From positions 1 through 62,210 of the forward strand of contig JAJRQD010000076.1 in assembly GCA_024280435.1 (NCBI GenBank): a stretch of DNA of 62,210 nucleotides, in the 5' to 3' direction. The position numbers were made by a program, and so were the translations under genes. Source of the DNA: an archaeon. Lineage in GTDB: Archaea > Asgardarchaeota > Heimdallarchaeia > Heimdallarchaeales > Kariarchaeaceae. The notes under the pieces are model-generated. The model saw only the letters and a program-made list of their open reading frames with translations. It searched no databases and was not told the origin of the DNA. Below are positions 9,370 through 17,682 of the stretch, piece after piece (within the stretch, counting starts at the first letter, position 1; every line of letters starts with the position of its first letter).

Positions 9370-10014
9370 TTAACAAAAGTAATATTTTACTTTATTTTTT
9401 TTGTAGTACCCAATAAATCCCAATTTAACCAGTTTATCTATATTCTCCTTGACTAATAATTCATCTTCTCCGATATTCTCGCAAATTTCATGAATAGTGG
9501 CTTCTTTAAAAAATAATAATGACTTGGCAGTATTTTTCAATTCTTTTTCCAATTTATATAATTGTATCGGATCAAGTATCTTAGCTGGTTTTAATGATCT
9601 AGATTCATCAATTCTTGCAACTTTCGAAATTATAGTGCATAGTCTAGGTTTGAAATCACTGAAATCATCCTGTTTACCCATCCAATTATTTATCTGATTA
9701 TCAAACTCCTTAAGAAATTGCCAACCTATTCTGTTTATTATCATATGTGGTGTGGTTTCCTCATCTGTAACAAGTACAACGAAGAATTTTCCAAATGATT
9801 TGAAATGATACGTATTTCCTTTCATAGTGAATTTCTCAGCTGTATTCTCCTCTTTCATTAGATCTTTTGTAACAATCTGTAGTGATGTAAGCAAGGCTGC
9901 TAATAATGTATTTTCAGGAATATCTGCAGGAGATTGAAAAATCTGACTCAACATTGGACGTCCATCAGTTGTAATAATATATACCGCATATACCTTCACA
10001 TTATCAGCTCTCAT
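9370..10014 (-). CDS. Longin/roadblock-like domain protein with C-terminal winged helix
   Basis: A 214-residue protein. Residues 7-115 begin VYAVYIITTDGRPML and continue with an amphipathic LLAALLTSLQIV helix and a FVVLVTDEE strand, the beta-alpha pattern of longin/roadblock domains such as those abundant in Asgard archaea. Residues 150-214 look like a winged helix (TIHEICENIG, VKENIDKLVKLGFI). It overlaps the MinD-like ATPase gene by 4 bp, so the two are translationally coupled and probably work together. Fold assignment is from pattern only; no enzymatic motif is seen. Confidence 0.5.
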   Translation of the reverse strand: MRADNVKVYAVYIITTDGRPMLSQIFQSPADIPENTLLAALLTSLQIVTKDLMKEENTAEKFTMKGNTYHFKSFGKFFVVLVTDEETTPHMIINRIGWQFLKEFDNQINNWMGKQDDFSDFKPRLCTIISKVARIDESRSLKPAKILDPIQLYKLEKELKNTAKSLLFFKEATIHEICENIGEDELLVKENIDKLVKLGFIGYYKKNKVKYYFC

Positions 10015-10841
10015 TTGATTTTAGAGATAATTTTACCTATGCCTATCGTTATTGGATGCATTGGAATATCTAATGTATGGATGGTACGCCGGGTATCACA
10101 ACCTTTTAATCTGTTTATAGCATTGTTGTACTCAATTAATTGAAGAGAATGATCATTTGGTAGCCATCCAAGAAAATTTACATTTGTATCAATTTGCGTT
10201 TGTATACGTTCAATTATTAATTTCTCTATATTTAATAATTCATTATCACTCAATATTACCTCTTCTGGAATGTTATTTGCAACAACTGCCATCTCTGCTG
10301 TCAATGAATTCAGCAATCCTGATATTAGCTCTACTGTGCCATCAATATCTGAATTGCTGAACTTAATAATAAACAGTATGGTGTCCGCCACAAGAAATGA
10401 ATTAACTGTCTGTATAGCTAATCCTGGAGTGGTATCTAGTATCAAGTAATCAATATTGTATGGCTCTTTCTGCAGTACACTTCTTAATTGGAAAATATCT
10501 GTCAACATTTTCATAGCTTGATTTGAACTCAATTCAAGAAATTTATTTATGCTATCAGATGATGGATTTGCAAAGCCTACATATAGGTTTCCATCTAAAT
10601 TCATTATTTCTTTTGCATTGATTAGACACTCAGAGATGGGAACCTTATTCCAGAAGAAATCATTCAGGTATTTTTTAATATCATTATCTTTGAAAAAAGT
10701 AAAAAGGTTAGGCCCAATAAAATCAAAATCAAATAGACAAACATTTTTTCCTTGTTTTGCCAGAGATACTGCCATGTTTATCGCAATTGTAGTTTTACCC
10801 ACTCCACCTTTATGTGAATGTATTGCTATGCTTTTTATCAT
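10011..10841 (-). CDS. MinD/ParA-family P-loop ATPase
   Basis: A 276-residue protein with the deviant Walker A motif KGGVGKTT near the N-terminus, a Walker A' region at CLFDFDFIGPN and a Walker B-like YLILDTTPG. These define the MinD/ParA/Mrp ATPases, which position proteins at membranes or on DNA or load metal clusters. The C-terminal amphipathic tail (GIGKIISKIK) could touch the membrane, as in MinD. It is the first gene of a two-gene operon with a longin/roadblock-like partner, suggesting a spatial-regulation pair. The cargo is unknown. Confidence 0.82.
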   Translation of the reverse strand: MIKSIAIHSHKGGVGKTTIAINMAVSLAKQGKNVCLFDFDFIGPNLFTFFKDNDIKKYLNDFFWNKVPISECLINAKEIMNLDGNLYVGFANPSSDSINKFLELSSNQAMKMLTDIFQLRSVLQKEPYNIDYLILDTTPGLAIQTVNSFLVADTILFIIKFSNSDIDGTVELISGLLNSLTAEMAVVANNIPEEVILSDNELLNIEKLIIERIQTQIDTNVNFLGWLPNDHSLQLIEYNNAINRLKGCDTRRTIHTLDIPMHPITIGIGKIISKIK

Positions 10842-11022
10842 CGAACTGAATTCCTTTTGTTATCACTAATAATTGCAGATTAATAAGAATTTCGAGAAAT
10901 AGTGATTTATTGTATATTTTTTTTGTATCAATTGTATTTACATTCAGTGTGTAGTTAGGTGAAATATGATTAATTGAGTAACAGGGTATATTTGCGAAAT
11001 ACTATTTTTATAGTTTTGAAAA

Positions 11023-12012
11023 ATGATTAATTTATTGTCTGGGATTAAAACAAAGCATCGAATAACTATTGGGAATGCGAATAATATGAATAGGCTATTT
11101 GATGCATCAATAGATCTGGTTGTCACTTCTCCTCCTTATCCGATGATTGAGATGTGGGATGATCTGTTTATTAGTATGAATTCAAAAATTTCTAGTGAGT
11201 TAAAATCTGGAAATGGTGGCAAGGCACATAAATTGATGAATGCAGAATTAGACAAAATCTGGCATGAAGTTGATAGAGTGATGAAACCTGGTGGATTTGT
11301 GTGTATCAATATTGGTGACGCAACAAGATCTGTAAATAAGGAATTCAGATTATATTCCAATCATACTGCGATAGTAAGATGCTTTGAGGATATGAATTAT
11401 GATGTTTTACCAATGATTATCTGGAGGAAACAGACAAATAAACCAAATAAATTCATGGGTTCTGGAATGTTACCTGGTGGTGCTTATGTAACCTTGGAAC
11501 ATGAATACATACTGATTTTCAGAAAATTACCAAAAAGAAAACTGAATAATAGTGACAAGCAGATTAGACGTTCAAGTTCTTTTTTCTGGGAGGAAAGAAA
11601 TAAATGGTTTTCAGATATATGGTTTGATCTCAAAGGTATATCTCAAATACTGAAAACTAAAAATACAAGATCAAGATCTGCTGCATATCCATTGGAAATA
11701 CCTTATAGACTTATTAATATGTACTCATTTCAGGGTGATACTGTTCTTGACCCATTCCTGGGTACAGGAACCACCACAAAAGCTGCGATGATAACAGCTA
11801 GAAATTCTGTCGGTTATGAAATTGATTACACTCTTGTAAAATCCAATGATGGTATCCATAGTTTTCTAGAAACAATCCAAGAAGATACACAAAAAATAGT
11901 TGAGAATAGAATAGAATTGCATAATAAATTTATTCATGAGAGAATTATATCTGGTAAAGAGATAAAACACATATCCACTCATTACAAATTTCCTGTGGTT
12001 ACTTCACAGTAG
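11023..12012 (+). CDS. Orphan beta-class DNA methyltransferase (N4-cytosine or N6-adenine)
   Basis: A 329-residue SAM-dependent DNA methyltransferase. Motif IV, LVVTSPPYPM, comes first and motif I, VLDPFLGTGTT, near the C-terminus. This order defines the beta class. SPPY is most common in N4-cytosine enzymes, but N6-adenine cannot be excluded. MKPGGFVCINIGD fits the strand after motif IV. No restriction endonuclease gene is adjacent, so it looks like a solitary methylase or anti-restriction enzyme. It is transcribed divergently from the MinD-like gene. Confidence 0.82.
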   Translation: MINLLSGIKTKHRITIGNANNMNRLFDASIDLVVTSPPYPMIEMWDDLFISMNSKISSELKSGNGGKAHKLMNAELDKIWHEVDRVMKPGGFVCINIGDATRSVNKEFRLYSNHTAIVRCFEDMNYDVLPMIIWRKQTNKPNKFMGSGMLPGGAYVTLEHEYILIFRKLPKRKLNNSDKQIRRSSSFFWEERNKWFSDIWFDLKGISQILKTKNTRSRSAAYPLEIPYRLINMYSFQGDTVLDPFLGTGTTTKAAMITARNSVGYEIDYTLVKSNDGIHSFLETIQEDTQKIVENRIELHNKFIHERIISGKEIKHISTHYKFPVVTSQ

Positions 12013-12126
12013 AAAGAGATAAAATTCCCACTCATAGATTCTGTTTCTAAAGATAACAATGAATATGAGCTATTTCATGTTTTTCAAAATAATCCAAAAA
12101 ATCTAGATGCCCGGTTTTAATTATAT

Positions 12127-12495
12127 CTAGTATCTTTCAAATGAATATTTTTCAAGTGATTTTGGAAGCTCTAACATCTCACCTTTCTCAGAACTTTTGA
12201 TAATCCAGTCTAAAAGGTCATCATAAGCCTCTTTTGATCTGAACATACCAAACCAGTATTGCTTATCTTTGGTGAGAACAGTCGATACATTATGCGGTTT
12301 ACAAACTCCCAAACACTCCGAAACTGATACTTTGAACTGTTTTTTGAATCCTTTTTTATTGATTGTGTCTTTAAATTCATCAGCTGGTATTGGATATGCA
12401 CCTTTTTTAGTGTTACCGCATGTTCCTGCTTTACAAATAATAAGGTTTCCAACTCTTTTTTTGTTATAATCCGGCCAATCTTTTTGCTCAGTCAT
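12127..12495 (-). CDS. Thioredoxin-like [2Fe-2S] ferredoxin
   Basis: A 122-residue protein. Cys21 and Cys26 (CKAGTC) and Cys61 and Cys65 (CLGVC) give the C-x4-C...C-x3-C pattern of thioredoxin-fold 2Fe-2S ferredoxins (NuoE or Clostridium pasteurianum type). KPHNVSTVLTKDKQYWFG matches the typical strand after the second pair. It is a likely electron carrier; no partner oxidoreductase is encoded beside it. Confidence 0.75.
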   Translation of the reverse strand: MTEQKDWPDYNKKRVGNLIICKAGTCGNTKKGAYPIPADEFKDTINKKGFKKQFKVSVSECLGVCKPHNVSTVLTKDKQYWFGMFRSKEAYDDLLDWIIKSSEKGEMLELPKSLEKYSFERY

Positions 12496-12686
12496 ATATT
12501 ATTCTACATTTTAAACTATAAAATATTTTCTGAAAATGAAAAATCAGTACCATTTAAAAAAATATCAATTTTAATTAAAAATATAGGACCAACCACTGAT
12601 AACATATATTTTTTGTTATTGGGATGAATAAAGACATCTTTGTTCCAAACAGGTATTTAAATAATAATGTGCATACTATAATTAAC

Positions 12687-13772
12687 ATGAAGAGTAAATA
12701 CTTTAGTTTATTACTACTTATTTTCTTTCTAACCAGTCTACTCTATGTTGGAAATATAGTGTCCGCAGATGATGATGAAGATGATACAAAAGAGTCAGAT
12801 GAGAAAGAGACATCCAAAGATGATGATAAGGAAGATGAGACAGATAAAGAGGAAAAAGATGCCTATGAACGAGAAGTTGAGGTTGAACATGAAGATGATA
12901 AAGTTCAAATCAAATCTGAACTCAAGAATGGTGAGAACAAAGATAAAATCGAGTTTGAATTGAAACAGGATGATGGTGTTGAGTTCCAATTGAAATATTC
13001 AACAGAAACTGCATCTAATGAGACAGAGATGAAATTCAAAGTTAAATTCAGATCAATTGTTGAGTATTCTGAGAATAACTCAGTCGTTGGATACCAAGAT
13101 GCTGAATTTGTATCAATGTACAAATTAAAAGATCAAAGTTTTGAACCAATTGCCTATACAACTGGTACTAACTTACATATATTCACACTGACCACAACAG
13201 ATGGTGTATTCACAATAATTGCTAAAATTAGTGGATCCATTTCTGAGGATGGCAATGCCACACTTACCCCAAACTCAATAAAGTTCGATGTGATTCTTAA
13301 TAATTTCCCATATACCCAGAGTGATAGCAGTTTAGCATTGGAAACAAGGTTAAAAACAGAATTTGAACGTAAAATCGATGCTGATACTGATGAAGAGGAG
13401 GCAGGTTTTGGAAGTGATGAGACACAGGTTGGATTTGGTACAACAGGTTTCTTCTCATGGGCAAATACTGCTGATGCAGATGGAACAACTGTGGAGGTTG
13501 TTACCTCATCAATCATGGACTTAGATGATGATGATGAGAAAGAGCATGATCTTGAAGAGGGTGAGACAACTGAGAAGTTGTGGTTCTCATTTATTGCAAC
13601 CAATGCAACTAAGATATTCTGGGATCCAAAAGTAGGTGTTGAGAGCCAGGGCACTCTTTCATTATTAGAAGCTATCAATGGTGGCCTACCCGGCTTTGAA
13701 TTATATATTGCATTAATTGCTGTATTCGTTGGATTGGCATTCAATATCCGAAAAAGAAAAGTGTATAATTAG
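12687..13772 (+). CDS. Acidic secreted surface protein with PGF-like C-terminal anchor
   Basis: A 361-residue protein from the ATG at 12687, just before a clear signal peptide (MKSKYFSLLLLIFF...); an earlier in-frame ATG at 12624 would bury this signal. After cleavage near VSADDD comes a 60-residue Asp/Glu/Lys-rich stretch, then beta-rich domains and a second acidic run (DLDDDDEKEH). The C-terminus, LPGFELYIALIAVF... then RKRK, has the motif-helix-basic layout of PGF-CTERM type sorting signals. It is probably a cell-surface protein. No enzymatic motif is seen. Confidence 0.65.
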   Translation: MKSKYFSLLLLIFFLTSLLYVGNIVSADDDEDDTKESDEKETSKDDDKEDETDKEEKDAYEREVEVEHEDDKVQIKSELKNGENKDKIEFELKQDDGVEFQLKYSTETASNETEMKFKVKFRSIVEYSENNSVVGYQDAEFVSMYKLKDQSFEPIAYTTGTNLHIFTLTTTDGVFTIIAKISGSISEDGNATLTPNSIKFDVILNNFPYTQSDSSLALETRLKTEFERKIDADTDEEEAGFGSDETQVGFGTTGFFSWANTADADGTTVEVVTSSIMDLDDDDEKEHDLEEGETTEKLWFSFIATNATKIFWDPKVGVESQGTLSLLEAINGGLPGFELYIALIAVFVGLAFNIRKRKVYN

Positions 13773-13820
13773 ATTAATTAATAACTAAAACAATCAAAAT
13801 CAATAATTCACTTAATAAAT

Positions 13821-14879
13821 TCAGAATAAATTTACTTCATTCACAGGAAAACCAAGAATAATCTCCTCATCAATTAAATGTAGTGGGTCTCTTAAATCCG
13901 GATTTAAAAGATCTCTGACTATGAATTCAATACCATTCACATCAACAGTTACCCTGATGAACTCTCCTAATAATCTTACCTTAGTTATTTTTCCATTGAA
14001 TGAATTCCAATTATTAGGTATATTATCGGCATTAAAAAATAGATCAATTGCATGCTGTTTCAGAACCATTCTATTGTAGCTTTTATCTGGATATTTGTTA
14101 CTATTATATTTAATATTGATTTCACCTAGCTTAACTTGGTTGTTATCTATTGTAATATCCCACACATTACTCTCTGCAAGGAATGAAGCAACAAATTCAG
14201 TCCGGGGTTCATCAAATACTTTCTCAGGTGTATCATACTGTTCAAGCACTCCATTATTGAAAATAGCAATTCTATCTGCCAACATCATTGCTTCTTCAGT
14301 CTCATGTGTTGAATGAATTGCAGTGAGACCCAATCCTTTGACTATATTTTTGATCTCAACTCTCATCTCTGCACGTATTTTCGCATCTAGAGCTCTATAT
14401 GGCTGATCTAGTAATAATATCTTGGCACCTGCCACAATTGCTCTGGCCACACCTACTCGTTGTTGCATACCACCTGATAGTTCTCTAGATATCGCATCCT
14501 CTCTTCCATCAAGTCGCACCATTGAGATAATTTCTTTTGCAACTTCGATTTTTTTATCAATATCCTCTCGTCTCATCCTCGGACCATACAATAGATTATC
14601 TAGCACTGATAGATGTGGAAACAGCTGGAATTGCTCAAATATCATCCCAATTCCTCTATCCTCAGGAGGGAAATCACTGACATCAATCTCATCAAATAAT
14701 AGCTGTCCTGAAGCTACTGGCAATAAACCCGCAATAACTTTGAGTATCTCAGAAGGGCCTGCTCCTGTTGGCCCTAACACTGCAATATACTCTCCTGTCT
14801 CAATCACCATATCAATATTATCCAGTTTGGAACCACTTTTATGGCTTGTAGAAATGTTTTTTAGTGTAATTTTAGTCAT
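13821..14879 (-). CDS. ABC importer ATPase with broken Walker A/B but intact signature (subunit A)
   Basis: A 352-residue ATPase of the UgpC/CysA-like class with a C-terminal TOBE-like regulatory region (about residues 240-352). The Walker A is degenerate: GPTGAGPSE at 36-44, with Pro42 in place of the essential Lys. Walker B is LLLDQP, with Gln159 in place of the catalytic Glu. In contrast the signature LSGGMQQR (134-141), Q-loop Gln83 and H-loop His192 are intact. By itself it should not hydrolyse ATP in the usual way, but its signature can complete the site of subunit B. An AGGAGG ribosome-binding site overlaps the stop of subunit B. Confidence 0.9.
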   Translation of the reverse strand: MTKITLKNISTSHKSGSKLDNIDMVIETGEYIAVLGPTGAGPSEILKVIAGLLPVASGQLLFDEIDVSDFPPEDRGIGMIFEQFQLFPHLSVLDNLLYGPRMRREDIDKKIEVAKEIISMVRLDGREDAISRELSGGMQQRVGVARAIVAGAKILLLDQPYRALDAKIRAEMRVEIKNIVKGLGLTAIHSTHETEEAMMLADRIAIFNNGVLEQYDTPEKVFDEPRTEFVASFLAESNVWDITIDNNQVKLGEINIKYNSNKYPDKSYNRMVLKQHAIDLFFNADNIPNNWNSFNGKITKVRLLGEFIRVTVDVNGIEFIVRDLLNPDLRDPLHLIDEEIILGFPVNEVNLF

Positions 14880-14886
14880 ATAAATT

Positions 14887-14892
14887 CCTCCT
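14887..14892 (-). promoter_or_regulatory. Strong Shine-Dalgarno site for ATPase subunit A
   Basis: AGGAGG on the minus strand, 7 nt before the ATG at 14879, overlaps the TAG stop of the preceding ATPase gene. This supports the chosen start and coupled, matched translation of the two ATPase subunits. Confidence 0.7.
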
Positions 14893-15997
14893 ATGTTACC
14901 TCTAGAGCCTTCTCTAATCCATCTTTTGGATAGTGATATATCAGCATATTCTCTGGCAGTATCTGTATATTAACAGTTTCACCTTCTGAATGTCTTTGTT
15001 CATGTGGTAGAACCATGATCTCCACAGATCTTCCATACTCCAGTTTCACATTGATTCTTCTCTTCTCACCTAGATACCTATCAGATATTACCTTACCCGA
15101 TATTATATTGTTATCAGATATTCTTTCATTCAATACCTTGGCAAATCCCTTTCTAAAACCAAGTACCACTCGATCTCCAGGGAAGAATGATGCTATATTT
15201 CTTGAAACTGATAGAGTGTCTCCACCAATTAATTCGACAACTATTTGATCGTCTAGTTTGTCCACAACAATTCCTTCAAGAAAATTTGCCTCTCCTATAA
15301 AATGAGCTGCAAATATCTGTCTTGGGTTGAATAACAAATCAGTTGGTGTGGATAATTGTATCATTTTACCTTTTTTCATTATGCCAATTCTATCACTGAT
15401 GGCCATACCTTCAGATTGGTCATGGGTCACATGTATTGCTGTCAGGCCCAATTCCTTCACAATTCCACGAAGTTCATCTTGAAATTGCTCCCTGATCTTG
15501 AAATCAAGTGCTCCAAAGGGCTCGTCAAGTAATAATACTTTGGCACCTCTTGCAAGTACTCTTGCAACACCAGTCCTCTGTAAATCAGCTGCTGCCACAT
15601 CTTTTGGGAAAAGATGTGCTTTATTTTCCAATCCCACTATCTTTAGATACTTTTCCACATTTTTCTCAATTTCATCCTGTGATAAGCCTTTTACTTCCAA
15701 AGGATATGCAACATTCTCCCAGAGGTTCATATGTGGAAAAATAGCAAATTGCTGAAAAACATAACCAATATCTCTCTCATCTGGCTGCAAATCCTGTATT
15801 GGTTGGCCATCCCACAGTATTTTACCCTCTGTTGGCAATATCAGACCTGAAAGCATTCTTAATGTTGTTGTCTTACCACATCCGGATGGACCAAGTAGAC
15901 TGAGATACTCGCCATCATTGATTGTGATATTGAGATTTTTCACTGCCACAATATTTCCATATCGCTTGGTTACATTTAAAAATTCTATTTTTGGCAT
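14891..15997 (-). CDS. ABC importer ATPase with intact Walker A/B but broken signature (subunit B)
   Basis: A 368-residue ATPase, same architecture as subunit A and aligning without gaps across the catalytic core. Walker A is canonical (GPSGCGKTT, Lys42), Walker B is LLLDEP (Asp158, Glu159), the Q-loop FQQF and H-loop His192 are intact. The signature that should read LSGGQQQR is VAAADLQR at 134-141, so Ser135, Gly136 and Gly137 are all Ala. A homodimer would have two incomplete sites; with subunit A one complete site forms. It overlaps the permease stop by 1 bp. Confidence 0.92.
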   Translation of the reverse strand: MPKIEFLNVTKRYGNIVAVKNLNITINDGEYLSLLGPSGCGKTTTLRMLSGLILPTEGKILWDGQPIQDLQPDERDIGYVFQQFAIFPHMNLWENVAYPLEVKGLSQDEIEKNVEKYLKIVGLENKAHLFPKDVAAADLQRTGVARVLARGAKVLLLDEPFGALDFKIREQFQDELRGIVKELGLTAIHVTHDQSEGMAISDRIGIMKKGKMIQLSTPTDLLFNPRQIFAAHFIGEANFLEGIVVDKLDDQIVVELIGGDTLSVSRNIASFFPGDRVVLGFRKGFAKVLNERISDNNIISGKVISDRYLGEKRRINVKLEYGRSVEIMVLPHEQRHSEGETVNIQILPENMLIYHYPKDGLEKALEVT

Positions 15998-17682
15998 TAA
16001 TTATCACTCCTGTTGATGAATCTGGCTAATAATAGTAATAGAAATGAGATTAATATCAGCATTGAGGCTGCAAAAGCAGCTGCTGGTAATGCCTCCTGCT
16101 CCACCAGATCTATAATATACACGGGTATCGATCGTGAACTTCCCATCACAATCAATGTTGCACCCGTCTCAGACATAGATCTTGTGAATGTAAGTATTGC
16201 ACTTGAGAATATACCTTTCTTGATCAATGGTAGTATAATTTTTCTTACTGTCGTTATATCAGAGCCACCAAGAGTTCTTCCTGCTTCATAATATGCTTCA
16301 TCAAGGTTCTCAAAGTAAGAGATCATTGGTCTCACTGAGAAGGGGTAGGTAAATGTAAGATGTGCCAGTACAATCATAGCAACTCCTGGAGTTGTCAAGC
16401 CAAGTCCAAGTCCACCCCAAAGAAGAAAAACTGAGAAACCCAGTGCTGATGAAGGAATAACCAGTGGAATATCCACTGCTGCATCAAGAACCACTCTCCA
16501 TTTACCCCAGTATTTTCTTTTAACCAGTAGAAATGCCATGGGCGGTCCAATAATTACATTTATCAATGTGACAAGTAACGCGACCTCAAGGCTGACAATA
16601 AGTGACAATCTCATCTGATTCCATTTTCTATCTGGTGCATCAAATACTTGATACAATGCTCCTGTTGTTGTATCACCCGTGATTGGATTTTTCGTGAAAT
16701 TCATAAATAGATAAATCATCACGAATAGACTTGGAATCAGCACTATAAATATAAAAAACATCCATGAGAATATGTTTCTAGTACGCACAACTGCCTTACT
16801 AGATATTTTTCTTTCAAATGTTGGATAAATCACAGGTTGAGGTAGTCCTACTCTTCTTGCATACTGTCTCACACCCACAAGTAATGTGATTGAAACAATT
16901 ATCAGTATCAATGATAGGAATGCTGTTTGTGCTATTCTGAATGTATCCATGAATGAGACTATCTGTACAGGGGCTGTTTGGAATACTCCTGATAGAACTA
17001 TTGATGCACCGGTCTCTCCCAGTGATCTTGTAAATGCAAGTACCGCACCTGCAATTAATCCTTCTTTTGCCATAGGTGCGGTGATAGTTCGGAATACACT
17101 TATTGGAGAACCTCCCAGTGTTCTACCCGCAGTCTCAATTCCAACATCCACCTCTTCAATAACTCCTTTGAGATTTCTCACAATATATGAGAACGAGAAT
17201 GCCACATGCCCAAGTATCAGAAGCATTGGACCTTTGTCAAATATACCAATATCTCCATTCCATAAAAAGCTCAAACCATCTTTGGTACTCCAGAATAACC
17301 ATATTGAGAAACCAAGTGCAGAAGTTGGTACTGCAAGTGGTAGATCTATAATTGTATCTACCAATGATTTTCCTTTGAAATCATACCGTGCAAGTACATG
17401 AGCAATTGGAATACCAATTATCACATCAATTATTGTGACAATGAATGCAATCTGGAAAGATAATGATATTGATCTTAATATGCCATGCCATACTGAGTTT
17501 TTGAGAATATCATCATTGAATATCAATGAGTATACTCCATTCCAATCTGCAATTACAGTGTAAAACAGGTTTAATGGTGGTAGAAGTACAAATGATACAA
17601 ATACAAGTATTATCACAACTTCAAATACAATTCTAAATGGTCGTTGAGATAAAAACCTCTCAAAATTAAGTAATTTTACCAT
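15997..17682 (-). CDS. Tandem-fused ABC permease (two BPD domains in one chain)
   Basis: A 561-residue protein with about 12 helices in two homologous halves. Each half ends with an EAA-type ATPase-coupling loop: around 183-203 (TAGRTLGGSPISVFRTI) and 466-490 (EAGRTLGGSDITTVRKI), followed by FTRSxxETGA. Fused permeases of this design occur in iron(III) FbpB-type and thiamine ThiP-type importers, and AGRTLGGS resembles sulfate/molybdate/phosphonate permeases. A single chain with two distinct halves fits two distinct ATPase subunits. It overlaps its neighbours by 1 bp on both sides. Confidence 0.9.
   Translation of the reverse strand: MVKLLNFERFLSQRPFRIVFEVVIILVFVSFVLLPPLNLFYTVIADWNGVYSLIFNDDILKNSVWHGILRSISLSFQIAFIVTIIDVIIGIPIAHVLARYDFKGKSLVDTIIDLPLAVPTSALGFSIWLFWSTKDGLSFLWNGDIGIFDKGPMLLILGHVAFSFSYIVRNLKGVIEEVDVGIETAGRTLGGSPISVFRTITAPMAKEGLIAGAVLAFTRSLGETGASIVLSGVFQTAPVQIVSFMDTFRIAQTAFLSLILIIVSITLLVGVRQYARRVGLPQPVIYPTFERKISSKAVVRTRNIFSWMFFIFIVLIPSLFVMIYLFMNFTKNPITGDTTTGALYQVFDAPDRKWNQMRLSLIVSLEVALLVTLINVIIGPPMAFLLVKRKYWGKWRVVLDAAVDIPLVIPSSALGFSVFLLWGGLGLGLTTPGVAMIVLAHLTFTYPFSVRPMISYFENLDEAYYEAGRTLGGSDITTVRKIILPLIKKGIFSSAILTFTRSMSETGATLIVMGSSRSIPVYIIDLVEQEALPAAAFAASMLILISFLLLLLARFINRSDN

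Noticed and set aside
12599-12619. ATAACA/TGTTAT inverted repeat upstream of the surface protein gene.
   Set aside because: Six-base AT-rich repeats are expected by chance in this sequence.
12769-12989. Open frames on both strands inside the acidic surface protein gene.
   Set aside because: They are Lys/Met- or Phe/Ile-rich shadows created by the Asp/Glu/Lys repeat codons.
13821-14879. Loss of the Walker A lysine in the ABC ATPase read as a sequencing error or decay.
   Set aside because: The frame is intact, the catalytic Glu is also changed, and the partner subunit has the matching loss of its signature; three independent errors producing complementarity is unlikely.
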